Source: Firm-04 sp045591925 | GTDB lineage: Bacteria; Bacillota; Clostridia; Oscillospirales; Ruminococcaceae | Direction: 5' to 3' | Assembly (NCBI GenBank): GCA_045591925.1 | Contig: JAZNTW010000047.1 | Span: 1 to 56,892 of the forward strand | Length of the DNA: 56,892 bases | Shown: positions 42,918-51,234 of the stretch, one piece after another | Numbering within the stretch: position 1 is the stretch's first letter | How the letters are laid out: every line of letters starts with the position of its first letter | Notes under the pieces: model-generated | The model's database searches: none | Told to the model about the DNA's origin: nothing | What the model saw: the letters and a program-made list of their open reading frames with translations, nothing else | Made by a program: the position numbers and the translations under genes

Positions 42918-43211
42918 TCAACTGCGGCGCAGCATCTTTCCGACGCCGTAAAACACAGCTTTTACTACAAAAATCATCGCTGCGAGAATCAGTACGTCTA
43001 TCATAAAACAAACAATTTTGCTTGGAAAACGCGTTTCCGTCCCGATCAGATCAATCAGACATCTCCCGATGAATATGCCGAGAAAAAACTGAATAAAATC
43101 AGTCAAGAAGCTTTTCCATGTGAACTGATTTTTCAGTTCATCCTGCGCACTCTCTTTGAGCAGCTTTTTGTTATAATATGCACGTTCCATTTCTTCTTTT
43201 GATTGTGACAT
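42918..43211 (-). CDS. Small two-helix membrane protein
   Basis: 97 residues from ATG 43211, with GAGGG upstream. A charged N-terminus (S-K-E-E-M-E-R-A-Y-Y-N-K-K) is followed by two hydrophobic helices near 38-58 and 65-90 and a short basic end. No family recognised. It begins 14 bases after the GyrI-like gene stop and is probably co-transcribed. Confidence 0.7.
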   Translation of the reverse strand: MSQSKEEMERAYYNKKLLKESAQDELKNQFTWKSFLTDFIQFFLGIFIGRCLIDLIGTETRFPSKIVCFMIDVLILAAMIFVVKAVFYGVGKMLRRS

Positions 43212-43225
43212 TTGTTCCCTCGTTT

Positions 43226-43882
43226 TCAGATATGTTCCTGCGATCCGATTCGCTTTGCCGGAATCCGGATGACTGTTTTGCATTTTTCCGGCGCAGTCCG
43301 ACGCGGATCGCTCAAATAAATCTCATGATGCAGTCTGCGATTGGTGTGATTCGCTTCACATTCCTGCTCTGTCAGGTATTCCAGCATCCGGGCGACAGTA
43401 TCCGGCTCGCTGTCATAGCTTCCGATATGCAAAGCCTGTACGCAAAGCCCCTCGTCATAGGTAAAGAATTCGACATTCTCGCAGGAGATTTTCTTTTTAC
43501 GTTCGGCTTCTGCGATTGCCCACTGCACATCCGCTTCGGAGATGAAATCCGGCAGACGAATCATCGAAATCCATTTCAAATCATCCTTGCGGCTATTGTC
43601 GAGCATTGTCCCCTGCATACCGTTCTGCTGCCACAGCCCTTCCAGCGGCGGCACGACGTATTCAAAGAATCCCTCGATGTTTTTGCCTGCTTTCTGGCTC
43701 ATCCGCAGCGTATACGCGGTTGCATAGAGCTGTGCAATCGCCTGCTGATAAGCGCCTTCCGGAGCATTCGGATTACCGGTACCGCGTACTGCCAGAAACC
43801 GCATCTCTGGAATGACAATCAATTCCGGCTTTCGCGGCGGAGAATAATACTCTTTGTATTCTTTTTTATAATCAAACGCCAT
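43226..43882 (-). CDS. GyrI-like small-molecule-binding domain protein
   Basis: 218 residues from ATG 43882 (AGGGGGA upstream). The GyrI-like/SRPBCC-type pattern is seen: Y-K-K-E-Y-K-E-Y-Y-S-P-P-R-K-P-E-L-I-V-I-P near the start, F-L-A-V-R-G-T-G-N-P as the first strand with conserved G-x-G, and a duplicated half near 140-210 with A-L-H-I-G-S-Y-D-S-E-P. Such proteins bind hydrophobic cationic compounds or act as stand-alone effector domains. There is no DNA-binding part here, so it is not a full regulator. Confidence 0.85.
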   Translation of the reverse strand: MAFDYKKEYKEYYSPPRKPELIVIPEMRFLAVRGTGNPNAPEGAYQQAIAQLYATAYTLRMSQKAGKNIEGFFEYVVPPLEGLWQQNGMQGTMLDNSRKDDLKWISMIRLPDFISEADVQWAIAEAERKKKISCENVEFFTYDEGLCVQALHIGSYDSEPDTVARMLEYLTEQECEANHTNRRLHHEIYLSDPRRTAPEKCKTVIRIPAKRIGSQEHI

Positions 43883-43898
43883 ACGATCCCCCTTGCAG

Positions 43899-44252
43899 TC
43901 AACCGTCGAGATCCACTGCCTGAAGCTGCAGGAATTCATCGTCCAGATACTCAAAGCTTATGACATGAAGCTGATCGAACAGATGCTCACAGTAAACGAC
44001 CTGCCGCAGACCGAGTGCAATCTGCGGTCTGCCGAGCCTTGCGATCACCTGATCGGGATCGCTGATCCCCCAGATATCGCGGATCAGATCGTCAATGAGA
44101 AATCCGGCAATTTTACGGATATTCTTGTGATACGCAGCGGCGGCGCGCACAGCGGCAGCTTCCGCCTCTGCGTCCGGCTTATCCTCCCAACGGAACAATA
44201 TCCCGTCTTTCTCCAGCATATACGCGTCATAGGTTTCATTGAAGGTAATCAT
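43899..44252 (-). CDS. Unknown acidic 117-residue protein
   Basis: 117 residues, rich in Asp, Glu, Leu and Ile, with no signal peptide or membrane helix. It begins M-I-T-F-N-E-T-Y-D-A-Y-M-L-E-K and holds an Ala-rich helix (A-E-A-E-A-A-A-V-R-A-A-A-A-Y-H-K-N) that is probably a surface helix. I recognise no family. It lies between the C39-like gene (16 bases upstream) and the GyrI-like gene. Confidence 0.65.
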   Translation of the reverse strand: MITFNETYDAYMLEKDGILFRWEDKPDAEAEAAAVRAAAAYHKNIRKIAGFLIDDLIRDIWGISDPDQVIARLGRPQIALGLRQVVYCEHLFDQLHVISFEYLDDEFLQLQAVDLDG

Positions 44253-44267
44253 CTGACCCTACGCTCC

Positions 44268-44816
44268 TCAACTTTTTTCTGATTCCGATTCTATTATATA
44301 ACCGAAAATCATCTTGCGATTGCCAAGATAATCTTCCGCTTGGATTTTCAGCACATGACCGCACTGATTATACGCATTGTAAACACTGAGTGTATCCCCA
44401 CTCATTTGCAGAACAACCGTATGCACAGCAGATCGAAACCGCTTTTTCACCCAATACACATAAACAACCGTTTTCCCGTTCGTCAATGCCTGCATGACCT
44501 TTTCCGGCGCACGAACGCGCTTTGATTGCAGACCATAATGCTTCAGGCAGCGCCCCAAGAACAGGAAATTTGTCCCCCAGAACCCGAACAGCACCCGAAA
44601 ACGCTCCATATACCGTGCGATTTCGAGAAACGGAACGGGTCTGCGGTGCAGCAGCAGCGAATTGTATACGGCAATGACCTCGCAACCGCTGCGGCGCATA
44701 TTGGAAAGTCCGAATTTCATACCTGATACCGCCCCCAGAGCCTGACCATTGATCAGACCTTCCGGCAGCGGTATCTCACGATTAAATCTGTAATTCTGTT
44801 TTGGCAAGAGACTCAT
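44268..44816 (-). CDS. Possible papain-like (C39-like) protein
   Basis: 182 residues. Three residues fall in the order of papain-like peptidases: Cys in R-R-S-G-C-E-V-I-A-V-Y-N, His in S-A-V-H-T-V-V-L-Q and Asn in V-Y-N-A-Y-N, with the usual strand after His. In clostridia such proteins (peptidase_C39_2-like) process or bind small peptides. No secretion signal is seen, so it would be cytoplasmic. Assignment by motif order only. It lies between ruvB and the 117-residue gene. Confidence 0.55.
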   Translation of the reverse strand: MSLLPKQNYRFNREIPLPEGLINGQALGAVSGMKFGLSNMRRSGCEVIAVYNSLLLHRRPVPFLEIARYMERFRVLFGFWGTNFLFLGRCLKHYGLQSKRVRAPEKVMQALTNGKTVVYVYWVKKRFRSAVHTVVLQMSGDTLSVYNAYNQCGHVLKIQAEDYLGNRKMIFGYIIESESEKS

Positions 44817-44843
44817 AAGAATGCTCCCGTCGGATTGGATTTG

Positions 44844-45923
44844 TCAGCGATTGAGCATATCGCTCAGCGAATACTGCTGACCTGCTTGCCCTGCCTCAAA
44901 CGGATATCCAAGGTGCTGATAGGCAAGCTGCGTTGCAACTCTGCCGCGCGGTGTTCGTGCAAGCATTCCAAGCTGCATCAGATACGGCTCGCAGACATCC
45001 TCAAGGGTCACTGCCTCCTCACCGATTGCCGAGGCAAGCGTTTCCAGACCGACCGGACCGCCGTGATAGCCGCGAATCATCATATCAAGCATCCGGTGGT
45101 CGAGCTTATCGAGTCCAAGCGAGTCGATTTCAAGGCGAGTCAGCGCTTCCTGCGCCGTCTTGACATCAATCACGCCCGTACCGAGTACATCGGCAAAATC
45201 ACGGACTCTGCGCAGCAAACGGTTCGCAATACGCGGCGTACCGCGGGAACGTCTTGCAAGCTCCATTGCGCCATCCGTATCGCACGGAATATCCAGCAAC
45301 ATTGCACTTCTGCGGATAATATCGCAAAGCTGCTCCGGCGAATACAGCTCCAAACGCTGCACAATGCCAAAGCGATCGCGCAGCGGTGCGGAAAGCTGAC
45401 CGGCTCTTGTGGTCGCGCCGACCAGCGTAAAGGGCTGCAAATCCACACGAATCGACCGTGCGGATGGACCTTTTCCGATCATAATATCCAGCGCTCTATC
45501 CTCAAGCGCAGGATAGAGAATCTCCTCGACAGCGCGTGAAAGCCGGTGAATTTCATCGACAAACAGCACATCGCCTCTGCCAAGATTTGTCAGGAGTGCT
45601 GCAAGATCGCCCGGCTTTTCAATCGCAGGGCCGGACGTAATCCGCAGATTCACGCCCAATTCATGTGCAATGATGCCGGAAAGCGTTGTTTTTCCAAGTC
45701 CCGGCGGACCATAGAGCAGGACATGATCCAGCGGCTCATTGCGGCGCCTTGCCGCCTCGATATAGACCGCAAGATTCTGCTTCACCTGCTCTTGTCCGAT
45801 ATAATCATTGAGTGTTTTCGGACGAAGCGTAACTTCAAGCTCGCCATCCTGCGAAATCAGCTCCGGACTGGAGAGCCGTCCCGCGTCATCGTCATCAAAC
45901 ACAGGGGTTCCGGTTTGTATCAT
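44844..45923 (-). CDS. ruvB: Holliday junction helicase RuvB
   Basis: AAA+ motor that drives branch migration with RuvA. 359 residues. Walker A is G-P-P-G-L-G-K-T at 72-79; Walker B plus sensor is F-V-D-E-I-H-R-L; the C-terminal winged helix has R-T-P-R-G-R-V-A-T. The start L-R-P-K-T-L-N-D-Y-I-G-Q is the family N-terminus. It is separated from ruvCA by an SseB-like gene and a dockerin lipoprotein. Confidence 0.97.
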   Translation of the reverse strand: MIQTGTPVFDDDDAGRLSSPELISQDGELEVTLRPKTLNDYIGQEQVKQNLAVYIEAARRRNEPLDHVLLYGPPGLGKTTLSGIIAHELGVNLRITSGPAIEKPGDLAALLTNLGRGDVLFVDEIHRLSRAVEEILYPALEDRALDIMIGKGPSARSIRVDLQPFTLVGATTRAGQLSAPLRDRFGIVQRLELYSPEQLCDIIRRSAMLLDIPCDTDGAMELARRSRGTPRIANRLLRRVRDFADVLGTGVIDVKTAQEALTRLEIDSLGLDKLDHRMLDMMIRGYHGGPVGLETLASAIGEEAVTLEDVCEPYLMQLGMLARTPRGRVATQLAYQHLGYPFEAGQAGQQYSLSDMLNR

Positions 45924-45976
45924 ATTACTATGTTTCTCCGATCAAAGATAACTGCCGAAGCCGTTACGGTTCGGGT

Positions 45977-46702
45977 TCAGCGCTCAAAGAAGCGCTTCTT
46001 ACGGATATAAAACGGATCAATACCCACAATCGCCTTTTTTGCAGCCGGTTCCTCCAAGCTGATAAACACGAGAGAATCACCGGATTTGGAATAATTCTGC
46101 ATATATTTGGAAAGCGGGAAAAAGAGCTTGCGCGTATTGCCGTTCATATCAAAGACAAACAGCGTCTGGGGGCGTTCGCAGCCGCGCACCATTTCCACAA
46201 GATAACAGGCATCGACATTCGCCATTCTTGCAAGATAGCGCGTCAGCGGACGAATCAGATAATCGAGATCCTTTTGATTGCGGCGGTATTCGATAATTTC
46301 ATCCTCTTTCATCGAAATCGCCGGAATCTTGAGGTTTCGCGCAACCATGAGAATGCTCTTGATCTCCTGAGAGGAAAACTCCTTACCATAGGAATTGGGG
46401 TTCAACACCGCATTCGCAGACTGGATCAAATCAAACAGGCGCAGACAGTTCATACGATAGCAATTCACATAGCGCTTCGCAAACTGCTGCAAAGAACGGT
46501 AGCTTGTAAAGAATGGGATAAAGACATCGCCATCCGGATTCTGCGTTGTGACAAGCTCCATTGAAATGCCGCCGTTGATTTCATCCTGCTTGACAGGCTT
46601 TTTGCAAATCACATACACATCGCTTTTGATGAGCATTTGCAGAAACAGCGCACGCTTTTCCGGTTTGGTGATCGCTTCCTTCAGTAATTCATCAAGATTC
46701 AT
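45977..46702 (-). CDS. SseB-family protein
   Basis: 241 residues. SseB N-terminal pattern (K-P-E-K-R-A-L-F-L-Q-M-L, D-V-F-I-P-F-F-T-S-Y-R-S-L-Q-Q-F) and a second half (A-I-V-G-I-D-P-F-Y) fit the SseB family. It is a longer relative of the protein at 24291-24773. AAGGAGG lies upstream. The molecular function is unknown. The gene sits between the dockerin lipoprotein and ruvB. Confidence 0.8.
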   Translation of the reverse strand: MNLDELLKEAITKPEKRALFLQMLIKSDVYVICKKPVKQDEINGGISMELVTTQNPDGDVFIPFFTSYRSLQQFAKRYVNCYRMNCLRLFDLIQSANAVLNPNSYGKEFSSQEIKSILMVARNLKIPAISMKEDEIIEYRRNQKDLDYLIRPLTRYLARMANVDACYLVEMVRGCERPQTLFVFDMNGNTRKLFFPLSKYMQNYSKSGDSLVFISLEEPAAKKAIVGIDPFYIRKKRFFER

Positions 46703-46788
46703 AGCCAGATCCTCCTTTTTCTCAGTCTATACTGAAATTGATGCCGGATTCCATGCGGCACAAAGCGCCGCGGGTATGACACATGGCA

Positions 46789-46820
46789 ATATCTTTCAGA
46801 CAACAGGCTGTCTGATATTG
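46789..46820. repeat. Inverted repeat in the SseB-lipoprotein gap
   Basis: CAGACA and TGTCTG pair across 6 bases, flanked by AATATC and GATATT that can extend the stem after a TTT bulge. It lies between the lipoprotein stop and the SseB-like start; no T tract follows. The rest of the 228-base gap (46703-46930) holds nothing I can support. Confidence 0.45.
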
Positions 46821-46930
46821 TCATCGCAAAGCATATCAGCTTCATTCATTGCTCGCTGCACATCCGCGCAGCATATTTCTTTCACACTACAGAATCGTTC
46901 CCATTCTGGCTGTCACTGCATTTCTATCTA

Positions 46931-48094
46931 TCATCCGCGAGCAGCAATCGCTTGTTCCAAAGCTTCTTCCAGCGTTGCATCCTGTGAAAGATCGGAAACT
47001 GCCGGATATGTACCGATCAGCGTTGCGCCGATATTGGACTCAACTTCGACCGCAGCCGCCAGACAAATACCGTCCTTCACCCGAATGAGCATATCATTCA
47101 ACGCACTGATTTCAGACTCATCATAGAATGAGCCGATTCTGTATTTCAGTTCATCTTCAACCGGAGCGCCGTATTCCGGCTCTGTTAAACCAACAAAATC
47201 CTCACCGGTGAAGCGATAATCGCCATCAAAATCTTTCAGAGAATAGCCTTCCTCATCCAACTCGATCAAGGTTGCGTTCACCGCATTGGAGAGCGTCTTT
47301 GCAGTAGATTTCGCAGCTGCCTCATTTGCCATTTCAAGAAATTCGTATATAATGTGCGCCATGCCGGAATTCACGTACCATTCGCCCTCATCATCACAGG
47401 TCACATAGATTGTGGATTGGGAAGAAGTATTGGCAATAGCAGCCGTCACACGATACGCATAGACCTTTGTGACGGGCTTGACCATATAGCCGAGCACGAG
47501 CATGAGGTTCTTCATCTCCGGATCCGCGTCATCATCTCCAAGTATCGCTGACATATCGGCAAGCATTTTATCGTTCATTTGCTGAAATTCCGCAAGCGTC
47601 TCCGGATCGGTGGTCGCTTCTTCGATTGTATAGCTATCAATTTCCTGCATCTCCATGTCTTCTTCCAGCCCAAGTACGCTGTCCGAAAACCGCGACAAAT
47701 CGCGCATATCGGAATATTTCATGACGAGCTTTACATCTTTATTTTTCATCGCTTCCATGTATTGCTTGATGGTGCGGTCTGCGGCAGCCTGATCGGCACG
47801 TGCAGCAGCCTCCGGTCCAAGCATGGTATTCCAGCTCTGGATATTTCCTGCAAGCGTATTTTCCGTATAATATTGCAGCAACAGCTGTGCATCCTCAACA
47901 TCCTGTGCGCCGTCACGGTTCAAATCTCCGCGGTCATCGTCCACGTCCGTATCCACATTCGCAGCAACGGACTGCTCCGCGACCATACTGCGCGTATCGG
48001 CAGTCTGTGTTTGTGTATCGCCGCAGCCGGACATCATTCCGACGCTGATCATAAGAGCCAATGCAGATGCAATGATTTTGCGAGTCTGTTTCAT
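46931..48094 (-). CDS. Lipoprotein with dockerin-type EF-hand repeat
   Basis: About 387 residues from ATG 48094 (AAGGAG upstream). A signal peptide with lipobox (M-M-S-G-C-G) is followed by an acidic linker. A single dockerin-like calcium loop sits near residue 55 (D-L-N-R-D-G-A-Q-D-V-E-D-A, with the usual L-L-L-Q-Y-Y helix), unusually right behind the anchor rather than at the C-terminus. A long helical and beta region of about 300 residues follows, with T-I-Y-V-T-C-D-D-E-G-E-W-Y-V-N-S-G as one clear strand pair. The bulk is unassigned. It is wedged between ruvA and the SseB-like gene. Confidence 0.82.
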   Translation of the reverse strand: MKQTRKIIASALALMISVGMMSGCGDTQTQTADTRSMVAEQSVAANVDTDVDDDRGDLNRDGAQDVEDAQLLLQYYTENTLAGNIQSWNTMLGPEAAARADQAAADRTIKQYMEAMKNKDVKLVMKYSDMRDLSRFSDSVLGLEEDMEMQEIDSYTIEEATTDPETLAEFQQMNDKMLADMSAILGDDDADPEMKNLMLVLGYMVKPVTKVYAYRVTAAIANTSSQSTIYVTCDDEGEWYVNSGMAHIIYEFLEMANEAAAKSTAKTLSNAVNATLIELDEEGYSLKDFDGDYRFTGEDFVGLTEPEYGAPVEDELKYRIGSFYDESEISALNDMLIRVKDGICLAAAVEVESNIGATLIGTYPAVSDLSQDATLEEALEQAIAARG

Positions 48095-48178
48095 GGTTCG
48101 TAGTCTCCTTTTCAAAAACTGTCGTGAATACATAATTTCCAAATTACAAGCAGTTACACAGTCTGACTGATGCAGCCG

Positions 48179-48781
48179 CTATTTGAACATATTTTTTCCG
48201 AGCTGAAGCAATGAAAGACGAATCAGCTCCGAAGAAGAAAGCGTCGGATCCAGTGTTGCCAGCACACCCGCAACCTCGCTCTGCGAATAGCCGAGCACCT
48301 GCAATGCGCTCATGGCTTCTTCGAGATTTCCGCTTCCGACTGTCATCGTCGCAACAGGCAGTCCTGCGCTCTGTACGGATTTTGCGACCTTGTCTTTCAG
48401 CTCCAAAACGATGCGCTGTGCGGTTTTTGCGCCAATGCCCTTTGTTTTGGTGAATTGCTTAAAATCTCCTGCCGCAACTGCAAGCGCAAAACGGTCAGGC
48501 GAAAAATCGGATAGAATTGCAAGCGCCGCCTTCGGCCCCACACCGGAAACGCTCGTCAACTGGTCAAAGCAACCGCGCTCACTGCGCTCTGCAAAGCCAT
48601 AGAGCGAAATTTCATCCTCTCGTACAACCAGCCGTGTGTAGAGCAGTGCTTCCTCCTCCACCGAACCGACCGCGGAAGCCGTCTGCAAGCTCGTCCGGCA
48701 GGCATAACCAACACCGCCGCAATCGACTACAACCAGATTCGGCTCCTTATAAGATATTTTTCCACGAATATGGTCTATCAA
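48179..48781 (-). CDS. ruvA: Holliday junction helicase subunit RuvA
   Basis: 200 residues. The OB-fold N-terminus (M-I-D-H-I-R-G-K-I-S-Y-K-E-P-N) and helix-hairpin-helix motifs (S-V-S-G-V-G-P-K-A-A-L-A-I-L and T-K-G-I-G-A-K-T-A-Q-R-I-V-L-E) are intact, with a C-terminal RuvB-contact domain. It follows ruvC by 18 bases. Confidence 0.97.
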   Translation of the reverse strand: MIDHIRGKISYKEPNLVVVDCGGVGYACRTSLQTASAVGSVEEEALLYTRLVVREDEISLYGFAERSERGCFDQLTSVSGVGPKAALAILSDFSPDRFALAVAAGDFKQFTKTKGIGAKTAQRIVLELKDKVAKSVQSAGLPVATMTVGSGNLEEAMSALQVLGYSQSEVAGVLATLDPTLSSSELIRLSLLQLGKNMFK

Positions 48782-48799
48782 AGCATTTCCTCCGTGACA

Positions 48800-49279
48800 T
48801 CAATAATCGGGCTTTGCACAATGTCCATGACAAATTGCAAGCGCCAACGCATCGGCAGCGTCATCCGGCTTCGGCGTTTCGCTCAGATGCAGAATCCGCC
48901 GCGTCATCTCCATCACCTGCTGCTTTTCTGCCTTGCCATAGCCAACAACGGCAGATTTCACTTGCAGCGGCGTATATTCGGATACCGGAATCTGATGCTT
49001 TGCACAGGCAAGCAGAATCACGCCGCGCGCCTCCGCAACCAGAATGCCGGTTGTTTTATTCGTATTGAAATAGAGCTTTTCCACAGCCATTTCCTGCGGA
49101 CGATAACGGGAAAGCAGATAATCCATATCATCGTAGATTTGCAGCAGTCTGCCGTTAAAATCGGTATGTGCCGGCGTGAGAATCGCGCCGAATTCGATTG
49201 GTCGGAAATCCATTCCCTGATAATCAACAATCCCGAATCCGACTGTTGCATAACCCGGATCAATTCCGAGAATCCGCAT
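48800..49279 (-). CDS. ruvC: Crossover junction endodeoxyribonuclease RuvC
   Basis: Holliday-junction resolvase of 159 residues. The acidic catalytic tetrad is visible: Asp7 in L-G-I-D-P-G, Glu67 in A-V-E-K-L-Y-F, and Asp140/Asp143 in P-D-D-A-A-D-A. GGGAGG precedes the ATG and a -10/-35 pair lies at 49312-49340. It is the first gene of ruvC-ruvA. Confidence 0.97.
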   Translation of the reverse strand: MRILGIDPGYATVGFGIVDYQGMDFRPIEFGAILTPAHTDFNGRLLQIYDDMDYLLSRYRPQEMAVEKLYFNTNKTTGILVAEARGVILLACAKHQIPVSEYTPLQVKSAVVGYGKAEKQQVMEMTRRILHLSETPKPDDAADALALAICHGHCAKPDY

Positions 49280-49311
49280 GGTTTCTCAGCCTCCCATAAG
49301 TATTCTATTCT

Positions 49312-49340
49312 ATTATACCATATAATGACGGGAATTGCAA
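49312..49340 (-). promoter_or_regulatory. Promoter of ruvC-ruvA
   Basis: On the minus strand TTGCAA (49340-49335), a 17-base spacer and TATAAT (49317-49312); start predicted near 49305, about 25 bases before the ruvC ATG. Confidence 0.78.
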
Positions 49341-49394
49341 TGGGATAAAGTGAAAAAATTGCGGCAGGAAAAAAGGCAAAATGCCGAAAAATCG

Positions 49395-49434
49395 AAAAAA
49401 CCGCGCAATGGAGCATATCGGCTTCATTGCACGG
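49395..49434 (-). terminator. Terminator of the O-antigen-ligase-like gene
   Basis: On the minus strand a 10-bp stem with one G-U (49434-49425 with 49410-49401) and a 14-base loop is followed by T6 (49400-49395). It lies 25 bases after the stop. Confidence 0.85.
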
Positions 49435-49458
49435 CTGATTCGAGTATTCGAATTATAA

Positions 49459-51168
49459 TTACTTCTTTTTGGGATTCTTTTGCTTCTGATTCTGTGATTT
49501 TTCAGCATTCTCCGCAGGCTGCTTCTTCGCTTCCTTTTCCGCTTTTGCGGATACTGTCATCGGCTCGGCTGCAAGCATTCCAAGCAAGCACCAGAACATC
49601 GGCGCAACAGTCAGCACCGAAATACCGGTGAGAGAAGCCGCCGTATAGATCAAAACCGCACCGCCTGCTGCCGGAAGCGTCCAGCCTTTCAGTGCTGCTC
49701 TCCGCTTCCATGCAAGCACAAAGCAAACCACCAAGAGTGCCAGATACATCACCAGAGATGGGATTCCGCGTGTTGCCGCAATATACAGCAAATCGTTATA
49801 AGGACGGTCAACCACATTGGGATTTGCCAGAATCGAATACGAGGTTTTCAGTTGCGTATAGGAGAAATTATCCGGACCAACGCCAAGCAGCGGATCAATC
49901 TTAATCGCACGGAAGCCCTGTTCCCGGCAATACCGCAGCACAGATAATGCGTCGTAAATGCTAAAGTTTTCTGCACGCGTTTCAGAATACGAGCCGGCAG
50001 TGCTCAGACGATAGCTGCCGTCATCCCAGACAATGCCGCCATCATACAGCGCAGGATACTCCTTGCCGTCACGATCGGAAATCGTAAAGCCATTCGGGAA
50101 CTGAATATCCGCAACATCATTTTCTCTGCCGGAATAGGTCAGACCTTCTTCGGGCTGCTCAATATTGGTCTTATCAGGACGATAATACATATGGTTGATG
50201 GATGGCGACGCGAAAACCCAGCCGACTGCCAGCAAAGCTCCGCAAAGCGCTGTTACCGGAACCGCAGCAGCCTTTCCGACCGTCTGCTTGCGTTTTACGG
50301 CAAAGAGAATCACCGCAAGCAGTAGCGCAGCACCTCCGGCAATGATGCCGGAAATCGTCTGCGTCCGCAGTGCCATCATCACGGAGAGTCCAGCACAGAC
50401 CACGCCGCGCAGACGAACCGATTTCTTCTCCGCAAACATTGCAGCCGGAATCGCAATCGCAGCAAGCATTCCAAGCATCATCGCGTAGGTAATCGGGCTG
50501 TCCGTCAGACCGGATGGCAGACGAACATTCCAAAAGCGCATCGCGTCAATATTGCGGTAGGCGTTGAGACCCTTGGTTGTATCAATATAGTCGATAAAGG
50601 GAAGCGCCTGAAAGATACCCCAAATTCCCTGTACGATTCCAAAATTCAACAGTCCGCCCAGAAAATATTCCCGATCCTGCTTCTGACGGAGCATCGTGCC
50701 GAGATAAAAGAGCATCGCGTAAATCAACAGTGCGAGCCAGCCCTCATCTCTGCCGTCCAGACCAAAAAATGAGGTTCTGAGATCATAGGAATGGAACAGC
50801 GAAATCGCAGCCCAACCAAGCAGTGCAGCCAGCAGCAGATATGGGATCGCGGTGCTTTTTGCCACCTGCTTGCGCATCAGACCAATCACTGTCGTAATCA
50901 TCGCCAGCACGCCGGTAATGGAGAAAATGATTGCAACTGCGCGCAGCATGATCATCAGCATCGCAAACGCCATGCCAAGGCCGCCTGCATTCACCATATC
51001 GGAAAACTTCGTATTTGCGGCATATGTCAGTTGATTGATACCCTCGGATGCGGCAACCGCCCAGAGCATCCCAAGCATCAGCTTTCCGCAAAAGCTCCGA
51101 TATTTGTCCAAATCCATATTCAGGATAAAATTTGATTTTTCAGATGTTCCGAAAATTGTTTTAGCCAT
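49459..51168 (-). CDS. O-antigen ligase / polymerase-like membrane protein
   Basis: 569 residues with about 12 hydrophobic helices. The Wzy_C/O-antigen ligase region is visible in the middle: a long periplasmic loop (about 330-430) carrying L-L-G-V-G-P-D-N-F and a following helix with R-P-Y-N-D-L-L-Y-I-A-A-T-R-G-I-P, the conserved H/N-N-x-x-L-x-x-x-x-x-x-G-I-P pattern. In Gram-positives such proteins polymerise or ligate surface glycans. The C-terminus is Lys/Gln-rich and cytoplasmic. It follows rny after a terminator. Confidence 0.85.
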   Translation of the reverse strand: MAKTIFGTSEKSNFILNMDLDKYRSFCGKLMLGMLWAVAASEGINQLTYAANTKFSDMVNAGGLGMAFAMLMIMLRAVAIIFSITGVLAMITTVIGLMRKQVAKSTAIPYLLLAALLGWAAISLFHSYDLRTSFFGLDGRDEGWLALLIYAMLFYLGTMLRQKQDREYFLGGLLNFGIVQGIWGIFQALPFIDYIDTTKGLNAYRNIDAMRFWNVRLPSGLTDSPITYAMMLGMLAAIAIPAAMFAEKKSVRLRGVVCAGLSVMMALRTQTISGIIAGGAALLLAVILFAVKRKQTVGKAAAVPVTALCGALLAVGWVFASPSINHMYYRPDKTNIEQPEEGLTYSGRENDVADIQFPNGFTISDRDGKEYPALYDGGIVWDDGSYRLSTAGSYSETRAENFSIYDALSVLRYCREQGFRAIKIDPLLGVGPDNFSYTQLKTSYSILANPNVVDRPYNDLLYIAATRGIPSLVMYLALLVVCFVLAWKRRAALKGWTLPAAGGAVLIYTAASLTGISVLTVAPMFWCLLGMLAAEPMTVSAKAEKEAKKQPAENAEKSQNQKQKNPKKK

Positions 51169-51182
51169 AATACCACTCTTTT

Positions 51183-51221
51183 ACAAAAATGCGCATAACT
51201 CGAACGGAATCATGCGCATTT
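51183..51221 (-). terminator. rny terminator
   Basis: On the minus strand a perfect 10-bp stem (51221-51212 with 51196-51187) and 15-base loop, followed by TTGTAAAA. It lies between rny and the O-antigen-ligase-like gene. Confidence 0.78.
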
Positions 51222-51234
51222 CAAATCATTTAGT

